DNA from: Ricinus communis
Lineage: Eukaryota; Streptophyta; Magnoliopsida; Malpighiales; Euphorbiaceae
Assembly (NCBI RefSeq): GCF_019578655.1
Contig: NC_063259.1
Coordinates: forward strand, 15,218,489-15,282,488
Reading direction: 5' to 3'
DNA: 64,000 bases
The position numbers and the translations under genes were made by a program. The notes beneath the pieces are model-generated. The model had not been told where the DNA came from. It worked only from the letters and a program-made list of their open reading frames with translations, and did not search any database. Below are positions 38,501-49,000 of this stretch, one piece after another; positions within the stretch are counted from its first letter, which is position 1, and the number at the start of each line of letters is the position of its first letter.

Positions 38501-39302
38501 TGAGATGCATAGTAAGGTTTCCATGGCATGGATTGTTGGTCTTGGCCCTAGTTTAGGACTGGTAAGAGTTCCTGGAATTGGACTCGTGTACACCGAGTTG
38601 GCAAGTGGCGTTCCCCACATCTTCTCTCACTTCATCACAAATCTACCTGCTATCCATTCTGTTGTTGTTTTCGTCTGTGTGAAGTACCTTCCTGTCTATA
38701 CAGTTCCTGAAGAAGAGAGATTCCTGGTCAAGCGCATTGGGCCAAAGAATTTCCATATGTTCCGTTGCGTTGCGAGGTATGGCTATAAAGACCTACACAA
38801 GAAAGACGAGGATTTTGAGAAAAAACTCTTTGACAACCTCTTCTTATTTGTCCGGCTCGAGTCGATGATGGAAGGATGTTCTGACTCGGATGAGTATAGT
38901 TTATATGGTCAGCAAACTGCACGCTCGAGGGAAGCTTTACTCACTGATAATAATGGAAATACAACTTGTTCTGCAGCAGACTCCATATTTTCATCGGTCG
39001 ACTCAATCATGCCCGTCAAGTCACCATTACATGCTAATCTCACCACTGGGTCATCAGGTCAAACAAGCAGCAGCCAAATGGAAGTTGATGAGTTAGAATT
39101 TTTGAATAATTGTAGGGATGCTGGGGTGGTGCATATACTAGGGAATACAGTGGTGAGAGCAAGAAGGGATTCAAGGTTCTACAAGAAGATAGCTGTTGAT
39201 TATATTTATGCATTTCTTAGGAAGATTTGTAGGGAGAATAGTGTGATTTTCAATGTTCCTCATGAGAGTCTCTTGAACGTTGGACAGATTTTCTATGTAT
39301 AA
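29402..39302 (+). CDS. POT10/11: HAK/KUP/KT potassium transporter, POT10/POT11 type, 8 exons
   Basis: High-affinity-type K+ uptake permease of the plasma or internal membranes (K_trans family). Exons: 29402-29536, 29974-30199, 31088-31333, 33044-33094, 33219-33479, 33622-33789, 36681-36935, 38254-39302. All seven introns are GT-AG and the sum, 2391 nt, is 796 codons plus stop, the usual length. Visible: [20 protein letters not shown] in the cytosolic N-terminus (20-39), the family signature [13 protein letters not shown] (61-73), [12 protein letters not shown] (191-202), [12 protein letters not shown] (307-318), about 12 hydrophobic segments between residues 48 and ~525, and a long hydrophilic C-terminus ending ...[10 protein letters not shown]. 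The N-terminal phrase and overall sequence place it with POT10/POT11 (from memory of the family; the two cannot be told apart here). Introns 3, 6 and 7 hold transposon insertions but leave splice sites intact. Start chosen as first in-frame ATG. Confidence 0.95.
30200..31087 (+). other. Intron 2 of the transporter gene
   Basis: 888-bp intron in phase 1, splitting a Gly codon (Q-G|G-T). Short open frames here are not conserved protein. No inserted element was recognised. Confidence 0.8.
31515..32262. mobile_element. Non-autonomous MULE-like element in intron 3
   Basis: 748-bp element with imperfect inverted ends of about 220 bp. Left GGGGTAAGTACTATTTGCCC matches, inverted, the right end GGGATAATTACTATTTGCCC, and the match continues through 'ttatactagtta(c/t)ccccctaa', 'ctattttgtaattttatact' and 'taatatacaaattgcccc'. 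Flanks are TTGATTCAT (31506-31514) and TTAACTCAT (32263-32271), a 7/9 target duplication. It encodes nothing. The intron (31334-33043) keeps normal splice sites. Confidence 0.82.
33853..35341. mobile_element. Non-autonomous MULE-like element in intron 6
   Basis: 1489-bp element. Left end GGATAAATTGCAAAAAG, right end (inverted) GGCCTAATTGCAAAATAAA. The inverted repeats run ~250 bp and share blocks such as 'atccagcataatctt', 'agagttg', 'gagctaat' and 'tggatgcca'. A perfect 9-bp target duplication, TTTTAGTAA, flanks it (33844-33852 and 35342-35350). The centre holds a piece of the same family as the intron 3 element (34215-34285) and further anonymous DNA. No transposase is encoded. Confidence 0.88.
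34215..34285. repeat. Solo end of the intron-3 element family, nested in the intron-6 element
   Basis: 'aaatgttagggggtaactag' and 'ggggcaaatagtatttactca' match the right end of the intron 3 element (32200-32262) with few differences. No opposite end was found, so it is a truncated copy. Confidence 0.75.
35484..35575. repeat. Compound (AT)n(AG)n microsatellite in intron 6
   Basis: About 26 AT units (35485-35537) run straight into about 19 AG units (35537-35574). It lies outside the MULE-like element, between it and exon 7. Confidence 0.95.
37732..38144. mobile_element. Short MULE-like MITE in intron 7
   Basis: 413 bp. Left GGGTAACTTGAATTACCCCT and right (inverted) GGATAACTACAGATACTCTC, then 'aggtttgc(t/c)ct' and 'ttccattctt/ttacattccc' in register. 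Flanks ATAAACATA (37723-37731) and ATTAACATA (38145-38153) form an 8/9 target duplication. It ends about 110 bp before exon 8 without touching the acceptor. The inverted ends are weaker than in the other two elements. Confidence 0.68.
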
Positions 39303-39410
39303 ATTTTTTGGCTGTTATGGTTAATACAAACAAGTAGGTCATATTTTCTTTCTAATAATTTGCCTAAGTCATTAGAAGACAAGGATTATGCACTATGGTC
39401 TTGAGGCTTT

Positions 39411-39416
39411 AATAAA
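39411..39416 (+). terminator. Candidate poly(A) signal of the transporter gene
   Basis: AATAAA about 109 bases after the stop codon, a normal spacing for a plant 3' UTR. Confidence 0.4.
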
Positions 39417-40948
39417 AACTAGGCAGTAGCCTGCACGATTGCGCACCAGATTATTACAGATAATTCTTTTTTTTGTCTTCTTTGTGAATTTGCTACTCAT
39501 TGCTAGGAATGTAAACCGGTCGATCAATTTTTGAGCTACTCGACTTCAACTTGTAAAATACTTAAATTTTGAGTTTATGGAGTGGGGAGTAGTTTTAAGT
39601 AGTATAATACTCGATTCGGATATTAGTTTTTGACTTTTATATAATTTAAATATATTTATATTACTAATCTTTTACTCACTTGCGTTGAATGTGAAAATTA
39701 AGTATTTAACTCGTTATTATTCAATATATATATATATATATCTTTTAATTTAAGATTATAAGTATATTTAGTGTTAAAATAATGATAAAATTCTTTTATT
39801 ATAATAAATTTATTTACATATAAATTAATTTATAATTTATACAAGTTATATTAATTATTTTTATAGCTAGTAATAAATAAATTTAATATATTATTAAAAA
39901 AATTTAAAGATTTACATATATGGTAAAAGTATATTTATTTAATAGAATAATGTGATAGCATTGAAAAATATTATTTCTAATAAGGGTAATGTAATAGGAC
40001 TCTTTCTATTTGAGTTTTTTTTTTCATTAAATTTTTATTCTATTGAACCTTTACTTATCAATTTTTTTTTCAATCTTTTTTCTTCTCTATTGTTGTCTTT
40101 TTCCTTATCCGATATATATTTTTCATAAATTAATTATTATTATCATCATAAAATTCGTATTTTATCGATCACAACATAAAGTTGTAATAAAATATATTAT
40201 CAATAATATTAGTTAAGATACATCTCAACACATTTGAAGCTTAATTACATTCTCACAATCATAATCAAAATAAAACAGAATACCATTAACTAATGTCTTA
40301 ATCAATACATGGCAAAAACTTATTTGATAGTGCTCCATGATATATTATTATAGGATAACAACAGTAAACTATATGTAAAACTGACTTAATTTGTCAAATA
40401 GATACTAATTATACCAAAGCTTATAAATTATATGCATAATGAACCCATTAAGTCAACATAATAATAACATGTATTTAAATTGTAATAATTTTTTCATTTC
40501 TTATAGAATTTTTTGATTTTGACAATGTTTTAATAACCACATGATAATACATGCGGCCAAGTAATTTATTGATGAAAAATATGCAAAATATGTCATGCAT
40601 TGAAAGTTGATTTCAGTAATGTTAATTGTAATAAAGTGCTACTAAATGTACCAAAATTATATAGGATTGTACTTTTACAATTTAGAGTAAAATTTTATAT
40701 TTTAGTAATATTTAATTTTAATTTCTAACAAAAATAATTACTTAATAATTTTTAAGTACAACAATCCTTTTACATCTTGATCCAATGAGGATATTGGAAT
40801 AATGGATCATATAACTTAAATTTTACATTTTAGTAATATTTAATTTTAACTTCTAATAAAAATAATATTTTAATAATTTTTCAGTCTCGGACTCGTTTTA
40901 TATCTTAATCTAGTGAACATACCGGAATAATGGACCATTGCTTCAACC

Positions 40949-40991
<43 letters not shown>

Positions 40992-41117
40992 CTTAATATT
41001 TTCAAATAACTTGAATAATATGCCAAAAATTTATCTCAACTTTTGCAATACTTTTTTAAATTTATTATTTATATAATTGTATAATTATAATAATTTTTTA
41101 TAAATATAATAAATTAT
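39417..41117. other. AT-rich downstream DNA with a 128-bp tandem duplication
   Basis: No gene. Two head-to-tail copies of ~128 bp occupy about 40685-40940 ('ttttagtaatatttaatttt' at 40700 and again at 40828; 'ggaataatggaycat' ends each copy). An (AT)n run follows at 40952-40988. Confidence 0.7.
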
Positions 41118-43869
41118 TGTCACGACCCCACCCGTGGGCCCGTGACCGGCACTAGGGAATGGGTAGGCTTAAGGCCACCGAAACCCGTAGTAAGCTTGAC
41201 ACTCACTGATTTAAACAAATCTCATCTCAAATTAATATTATTAAAGCCACAATTTATCTTAACAGCTACATTCTACATAAATACTTCGGTCTGCCAGAAA
41301 AACTAAGCGAGACCTGCAACTCAGAAAATTTACAACTGATACATCTACTATTACTACTGCGGAGAATCTAAGATTTACCAATTTACATACCAAATCAAAC
41401 ACATCACCCGATAATGAAGGAGTCGGGTTACTGAATAAGAGTCGCGAGAGGAGTAACAGTCACGAATCTGAAAAACAGTAAAAATGAGACTGTCAGTCTC
41501 GAGAGTGAGTTAAAATCAAATAATCTGGGAACTATTGCATTCTTCTCAGAAAATATAGATTGTTCAAATCAGTATATCAAACCATGCACATAAATACCAA
41601 TCATACTATAATCATACCATATTACTTTCTTCACAGAAAATATTGATCATTCGAATCAATATATCAACCATGCACGTAAATACAATCCATATTATAATCA
41701 TACCATAATAAATAAATAAATGAATAAATAAAAATATATTTTTACTTTTACGGGACGAGTGGCTCAGTAGAACCCTAACCCCAAATTCTAACGACCATTT
41801 TGGCTCTCTTAATCCAATAAGATCAAGCCCGAGAGCAATGCTCGACCAGGGACCTTACCTCCCGGCGAATTTACACAAATCAGCCCAGAGAGCCATGCTC
41901 GACCAGGGCAAACCCATAAAAATCTTATTACATGTCCATGATCATTACCGGTGTGCACGCGGTCCTGATGTAACCCATCAGGCAGCATGTTCTACAAGCC
42001 ACATTTCCCAAATCGAAATCATCACATATAATAAATATCATTGTATAATGAAATCATTCAACCATATCAAAATAACAATTAACAATTAAGAGTAAGACAT
42101 CAGGCAACTCATGTGGAAAACTGATTATATTTGGTATTATTATAACATTACTATAATAATACTTATATTATCTTCATTAATTAATAATCCAGTAAAATTA
42201 TTTACATTGCGATACTAATAACCAAATTAAGCATAAACTTCCAAAATAGCATATTAAAATCAAACTTAGCAATAGTGCAATGATTAAATGACTTTAACTC
42301 ACAGAATTGGGCGACCTCCTAGCTCTGCTCCGGTGCCTCAGTTGGAGTGAGCCGAACAGACAGATCATCTAATCACGGAAAATAATTTATCAAAACGCTG
42401 AAACAATCGATCATTAATCCTAGGTCTAGACTCCTAGGACTGACTGTCTAAGAATCTCGACTCAGGAGAATTCTACCGAAAATCCGGCAGAACCTCCCCA
42501 ACAACACGAACATTACCCCCCGTAAAAACGGGTCCAGGACCTGCCAGAGAAACACTCCAAATATCCAACAATTTAAACAACGGGAGTCGGGTCCCCAAAC
42601 TTTACTATTTCCCGACTCCGCCACACAGCACAAAATACGAGGCAGGAAAAACTGACAGACAATTATTTTTGACTCACAATATTATCAAATAATCAATATA
42701 ACCTAATAAACACAAATTTAAAATCAAAGGATTTCCAAGATCAACGGCCAGAGAAAATTACCGAGACGCTTGGTCGACTCGCCTCCGGCCGCCAGAGTCC
42801 GATCGACAATCTAGACACACCATCGGACTCACAACGACGCGCTGATGACGATCCCCGCTTCCGATTTTTCGATCTGACACCCGATCATCCGGAGAAATTT
42901 ACGGACGATCACGGCCGTCGATTTGCAAACGGAGCCCGATCGCCACCAAACCGGTGCCATTTCGAAGCTTGAGTTGAGGAGAGTCGGGATACGTCCTCCG
43001 ATCGTCCATCCTCCGCCGGAGCTCGCCGGAAAAACCAGAAAACACGGCTGCCACCACTTCGCTAGAACCCTTTCCTCCGGCCACCAAAACCGACGCCGCT
43101 GCCGCCAAAAGGAAGCTCTCTCCAAGGGAAGCTGATCGCCACCGAGATCGGGAAGGCCGGAAAGCGGCCGAATGGCGCCGAAGCCGCTTCTTCGCCGCCA
43201 CCGCCTCCACCGCCACCATCGTGCTCGCCGTTGACGTGCGCTCCTTCCGACGTCAATGTCGCCCTCGGCCTGGCCTCCAGCGTCCGTCCACCATGGACGC
43301 CGACGCCCCTCTCTCTCCTCCCTTTCTTCCCTTCCTTCTTCTTCCTTCTTTCTTTTCTCTCTCCCCGATTTTCTTTCCTTTCAATACCGACATTTGACCC
43401 CTGAACTTTTCCTTATTACAATTTGATCATTCTACTTTCTTAATTACTTACAATCTCATCCTGCAGAATTTCAATTTAACCCCTAACTTTCCTTTATCCT
43501 TTCAATTAAACCCTTAACTATTTAATTTGGGCCAAATCCGAATTATTGAAAATACACAATTAAATTAAATAATCAATTTCCAACTCAAAATTTAATACTA
43601 CTAATCAATTATAATACCAATTTTCTCAAAATTCTTTTATAAAAATATCCCTTACAATTTCTATCATAATTTCTCAATATATAATTTTATTTATATAAAT
43701 ATGCATTTGGAGAAAATTTGAATAACTAAATAAAAATATAAATTATTCCTCAAATAATTTATTTAATTAACTCCTTAAAAATCAAACTAATTAAACCGAA
43801 TAAAAATAAAGCTAAAATTAACTTAAATAAAAACTTATTATTAAATATATAAAAATTTGGGGTATTACA
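41118..43869 (-). mobile_element. Solo LTR, 2.75 kb, probably Ty3/gypsy Del/Tekay type
   Basis: On the minus strand it starts TGTAATACCCCAAATTTTTA and ends CACGGGTGGGGTCGTGACA, so TG...CA. The 5-bp duplication ATTAT stands outside both ends (41113-41117 and 43870-43874). There is no internal coding region or second LTR, so it is a solo LTR left by recombination. The TGTAATACCCC start and GGTCGTGACA end are those of long LTRs of Del/Tekay chromoviruses (family knowledge). A GC-rich block at 42750-43330, followed on the minus-strand upstream side by a pyrimidine/purine tract, is likely its promoter and leader. Two internal duplications are visible: ~41540-41715 (unit near 88 bp) and the 'gctcgaccaggg' pair at 41841 and 41899. 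Confidence 0.88.
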
Positions 43870-43874
43870 ATTAT

Positions 43875-46417
43875 CATATCTATAATTATTAATAATTGAT
43901 TATCATAATTGATAATTATTAATTTTTATTAAATATTAAATTATATAAAATTAAATAATTATACTCTAACTTAATTTAGAAAAGTATTTCAATAGAGTTT
44001 ACTTAGTAAGTCAAAGATCAAATTATTATTTTTGTGAGTTAAATATTTTATTGGGGTGAACTGACCACTTTTGACAAGTGTCTGGATAAATTTGTCACAA
44101 ATTTAAAATATAAATAAATTGCTCATGATTCCAAATTTGAGGGGCAAATTTGATCCTTTAGCCCTCCTAATCACAATCAATGAATGCATATTACTAAATC
44201 TATGAATGTATAATTGTAGTCGTGCATTTGATAAATTTTATTACTATAAACTAAATAATTAATTAAAGCTATTGAATACTTTAGCTAATTTGTTCTTGAA
44301 AGGAAAAAGCTTCAATTAAAATATTTTAGAAGAATTTTGATCTCACTCTAATTACAAGAAAATTTATTCCGTTGAAATATGCTCTACTTTTTTTTAATAC
44401 TTTAATAGTTTAAAAATTTTATATTATAACCAATTACAAAAATTCTAATAGAATTCAGTTTTTAGTTAGAGTTAGATACAGATTTAATAAATTATTAATA
44501 TTGTCAATAATATATTAAATTAATATTGACCTAATTAATTCAATTAATTAAACAATTAATAAGATTCTTTTAGTCCGTCCTCCTTTTTTTACACTTTTAT
44601 GCATATTATGATATAATATAATTATGATATGATATAAATTAATGTTAATCTTTATTGGAATTGAAAGGCTTAATATAGTATCACTTAATCTGCATGGGGT
44701 TACTAAAACAAAAAAAATATAAATATTTCATTAATGAAAAAATATAAATATTACTAAATTATAACATAACGTTTCATATACATCAAAACTATTACTAATT
44801 GCTTGGAATTATTTCAAAAATAAATAATTAAAAACTTGGAAAGCCTTTCTTGTATCACATATTAATATATTTTAATTCTTACATTAAAAATATAAATATA
44901 ACAATCTAGAACCAGATTATATGAGATATTGTCCGCTTTAGCCCTCCACTGAAGTTACGGTTTTGTCCATATGGGGGGTTTGAGAACTTCCCAGACGTTT
45001 AACTTTAGAGTTTCTATAACTACACAATCAAACAACCAAAAATCACCTCATATGATTAGTTCCAACTGTTTTCATATATATTATCAACCATTTCCCATCC
45101 CATTTTGATATACAATTCGATTCATTTATGTACCCCATACCTTAGAGTGTTGCCGTCCTAAAAGCTTGCCATAAGTCGTTCCTTGTCTAAGCATTCTATT
45201 TTTGCCCCAACGTCCATTTCCCACTCTCATCGGACCGCTCCTCTAGACTAGACTGTCATAATAAAACTCATTAATTTATTCTTTGGTTGTTGCCATTTAT
45301 AGGATTAAGTGAGGTGAATTGAGAATCTTAGAAATCATTAACAAAAAATCGATTAAAAAGATAATAATTTTATTAAATCATTAAGAAAATTAATTTTATT
45401 GAATCAGAGTTATATGTTTCAGATTTATCTCTAAGAGCTCAAATTTATATAGGTGCAAGATTTCCTTTGTATTTGAGATTCTATTTTACCGATTAATAAT
45501 TTAGTGCTTATTATTGTTTTAATCTAAAGTCGTTTTGATGAATTGGGATTAGTATATGTTTATAAAATATTTTTTTATTTTGATACTGAATTTTAATAAA
45601 ATTCTTTTGTTTTTGAGCTATCCATTATTTCATTGATTTGATGATTTTCTGGATTATTTAAATGTTTTTTCTTTTTGTTTATTTAATTTTTTTAGTTAAT
45701 AAGTATTGAGATGGATGCAAGTGATAATTATTTTTGTGTAATAGACTTGATAAATATGAGACTAAATCCGATTATGTCAATCTAATTATTTTTTTATTAG
45801 TTATATTAGCTTAGTAAAAGATTAAATTAACTAATCTTACATCATTAGTTATAAGATATTCTTACTAGTTTTTTCTGCCTCCCCTGTCTCCTTTCATCTA
45901 CACAGTAAAAAAAGAAATCAACTATTCAAATAAAAGAAGTTATGTTTTCTTTTCTTTTTTTAATTTAAATTTGTTATTTTTTTAAATTCTTCTTTATAAC
46001 CAATATTAAAAATTCTAATAGAGTTGAACATCTAAAATTGGATATGTAATTAATAAATTATTAATATTATATATCAATTTTAAATAATTCAATTAATTAA
46101 ATAATCATGAAGAAATTTTTAGTAAATTTGCCTATCTCTCCCTCCATCGTACTTTTACATATGTTATATGATATGATATTTAAAAAGAGATTTATATTTA
46201 GGCTGAGTGTATATAACACAACTAATAGGAGAGTGACACGCATGTATGAATGTTTTATATGTTGGTATTAGATGATTGACACATACTCCTTCATTTAAGA
46301 CTAATAAATATGTGTCAATTATCTATTGTTTTGGTGTATAGGTGTGGACATACACCAAACATAGACAAGAATTTTTCATATTTAAATTATGAATGTTACT
46401 TCAGCTTGCAAGAGTTT
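43875..46417. other. AT-rich intergenic DNA
   Basis: No gene recognised. A patch at 44930-45260 reads like old LTR DNA ('gatattgtccgctttagccc'). A small hairpin, ATTGACACATA / TATGTGTCAAT, lies at ~46272-46320. Confidence 0.4.
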
Positions 46418-46736
46418 TGTTGTGATTGCATTAACAATCCATGAACCAGTTGGTCTTAGATTGTGGATTGTTCAGCAATTATCACCATTGATATGGCAAG
46501 GCATGGATTATTCTCTAAGAAATGGCCAAGATTGATTAGTTGATTGTTAGTTAAATAACATCAGCTGTAACAAAATTTGTACACATGAATTGTGCATAAG
46601 GAAGAATAAATGCATTGTAAACAAAATCTTTTATTCATTCATGAATACAATAAATTTCCTCTCTCTCATATTTCTTTTACTATTCTCTCATCTAGCTCTA
46701 CTTCTTCTCATCTTCATTTTTTGCTACAATTCCTTC
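46418..46736 (+). repeat. 5' LTR of the gypsy element
   Basis: Starts TGTTGTGATTGCATTAACAA. Shares with the 3' LTR 'ttgatatggcaagg', 'attagttgattgttagttaa', 'aaaatcttt', 'tctcatctagctctact' and 'ttctcatcttcattttt'. Confidence 0.8.
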
Positions 46737-47084
46737 TTGAGCTATTGTTATGATCTATGAGGGCTACTAGACACAACAATTTAGTATCGGAGCATTCCGA
46801 TCTTGGAGTGACTATAGCTTTCTTTATGAGAAATACAAAGAAAGGCAACAAGAACAAAGGTTCCCCCATAGACATTGCTGACTTTGAAGAAAATATGGAA
46901 CAAGAATTTTTGATGGCACCAATGGCAATGGGCAAATATAGATATTGGACCAGAAATTTGAAGAACAATCAAAGATACTTGAAAAGGTTGAAGATCTGTG
47001 AAAGAAATTTGATCAATTCTTACAAATGTATTAGAATCAGTCTATGGGTAAGGAAATGAACTCTTAATCCTGTTGATGAGAACC

Positions 47085-47330
47085 CATGTAGTATAAAGAA
47101 TTCTACTCTAATCAGGAATCCCAATGATGTAAATCCTACTTGCTAAAGGAATTCTACTTTAACAAGGAATCCTAATCCAGCAAGGAGTCTTGATGATATT
47201 AGGAGTTCAAGCGACGAAAAGAATTTTATTTCCACTAGGAATCCTAATCTAACTAGGAGTCTTAGTCCGATTCAAAATCCAAATGAGATTGGGCTTAATC
47301 AAAATAATGGGATTCAAGATACTTTCATCA
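47085..47330 (+). repeat. Degenerate short-repeat array 1 in gypsy gag
   Basis: Repeated 'aggaatcctaatcya' / 'aggagtcttgat' units of 15-18 bp, reading roughly RNPN..RSLD. Nearly the same phrases recur in array 2, including 'gatgatattaggagttcaagc'. Confidence 0.7.
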
Positions 47331-48779
47331 ACTTAATTCAACATATGAAAGTATGATAAAGACAAGATAGGCCTAAGATAATAAAGTCAAGCTATTTGGA
47401 GTCCAATACTCAAGAATGGGCCGCATATCACTTGTTACTTAAGCCAATTTGTCATGTTTATATATAGGCTAGGGTTGGACTAATTTTAGGAGTATTTGCT
47501 CATTTAAAGAAGTCTTTTAATAGTTAGGTTTTTTGCTTTAAGTTATCTATTTAGTTTAGGAGTTATACTCCTAGTCTTATTGTTATTTTGTTATCTTATC
47601 ATAAAAACCTATATAAGCTAGTATGAATTTCTATATAAGGGGAGTTGTCAAATATTGATTATTTTGGAGTTAATTTGCTTCATTTGTTCTTTATGAACTT
47701 GATGAATTTACCAAGTTAAGGCTTGGTAGTTTACAAACTTAGTTTAATCTAAACTAATGTTTATGTTAAACAACCTTTAATTCTTTATAATTAAGGTTCT
47801 TAAGTATAAGTTACGTAAGAGTCTTGTTGGGAGTTAGAGTTCTCTTGCTTGATTAGGTAAACGATCCTTGGTAAAGACATCAACATTGAATACAGGTTTG
47901 AGCAACGTTTGTATCACCTGCCAATCTTGATCTTAGTCCATCTAAGGGAAACCAAAATATAAGGTTTGGAGCTAATATTGGTGTTCAAAGGAAAAATATT
48001 GAACTGGGAGCAATCATGGCATTCTACCTACTCCTAAAGAAAAAAGAAAAGGAAGCTCTTGATATTGTGAATATGGTACAAGCATTTAATAGTGGAATTA
48101 AACTTAGATTTTTGAAAACAAAAAATCTACTGTTTAATGGTGCTAATGCCAAAGGATGGATTAGGAAGTGTGAGAAATTCTTTCAGTTCCTAGGGATACC
48201 TATAAACCAAAAAGTTGAAGTAGCATCAATTTATTTTTCTAAAAGTGGATATATGATTTCAAGGGTGGTTGATAATATGCTCATAATTGGGAGAAGTTTA
48301 CTGTGAGAAAAGAATCAATGCAATAATACAAGGATTTAATAAGCTGCAACAAGAGGGAACTGTTATGGATTACTATGAGCGTTTTGAAGAGCTTAAGTCT
48401 TTAATGATGAAATATGTGTCGGTTAACTAAGACTTACTTCATTCAAAGTTATATCAGTGGGTTAAATGATTTTCTAAAGCCTATTATGGAAATGATAAAG
48501 CCAACTTCACTATATCAAGCATTAGAACAATCCGAATTACAAGAAAAACATAATAAAACCCTTACTTAGCAGAGATACCCTTAAAAAACATTTTCTAGAC
48601 CTTACAACTCCTTCAATAATAGATATTCTTGTTCACCTAACCAAAACCAAACTCCATGAACTTATACTACAACCTTTCAAAAGCATTTTTCTTAACTAAA
48701 CTCATTAGCCAATTCCATTGCAAATCCTAGCAGTACTAACCAAAATACAAACACTACCAACCCAACCTATTCTAACCAA

Positions 48780-49000
48780 TCAAAGTGATACGAACCAAAC
48801 TAGCACAACGAGTCCTACTCCAACAAGGAGTCTTGACTATGCAAATCCTACTAGCTTAAGGAATCCTAATCTAATAAGGAGTCTTGACTTAACTAGGAAT
48901 CCTAATCTAGGAAGGAGTCCTGATGATATTAGGAGTTCAAGCAACAAAAAGTATCCTAATTCAACTATGAGTCCTAGTCTGATTCAAATTACAAGTCAAT
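48780..49000 (+). repeat. Degenerate short-repeat array 2 in gypsy gag
   Basis: Same repeat family as array 1, here open for 94 codons (48718-49002) and reading LRNPNLIRSLDLTRNPNLGR. The two arrays bracket the gag core and look like a duplication. Confidence 0.7.

Noticed and set aside
42829..43256. Overlapping open frames of 64-106 codons, mainly minus strand, in GC-rich DNA
   Set aside because: They lie wholly inside a TG...CA solo LTR with a 5-bp target duplication, overlap in several frames and have Gly/Arg-rich low-complexity content. GC-rich DNA lacks stops by chance.
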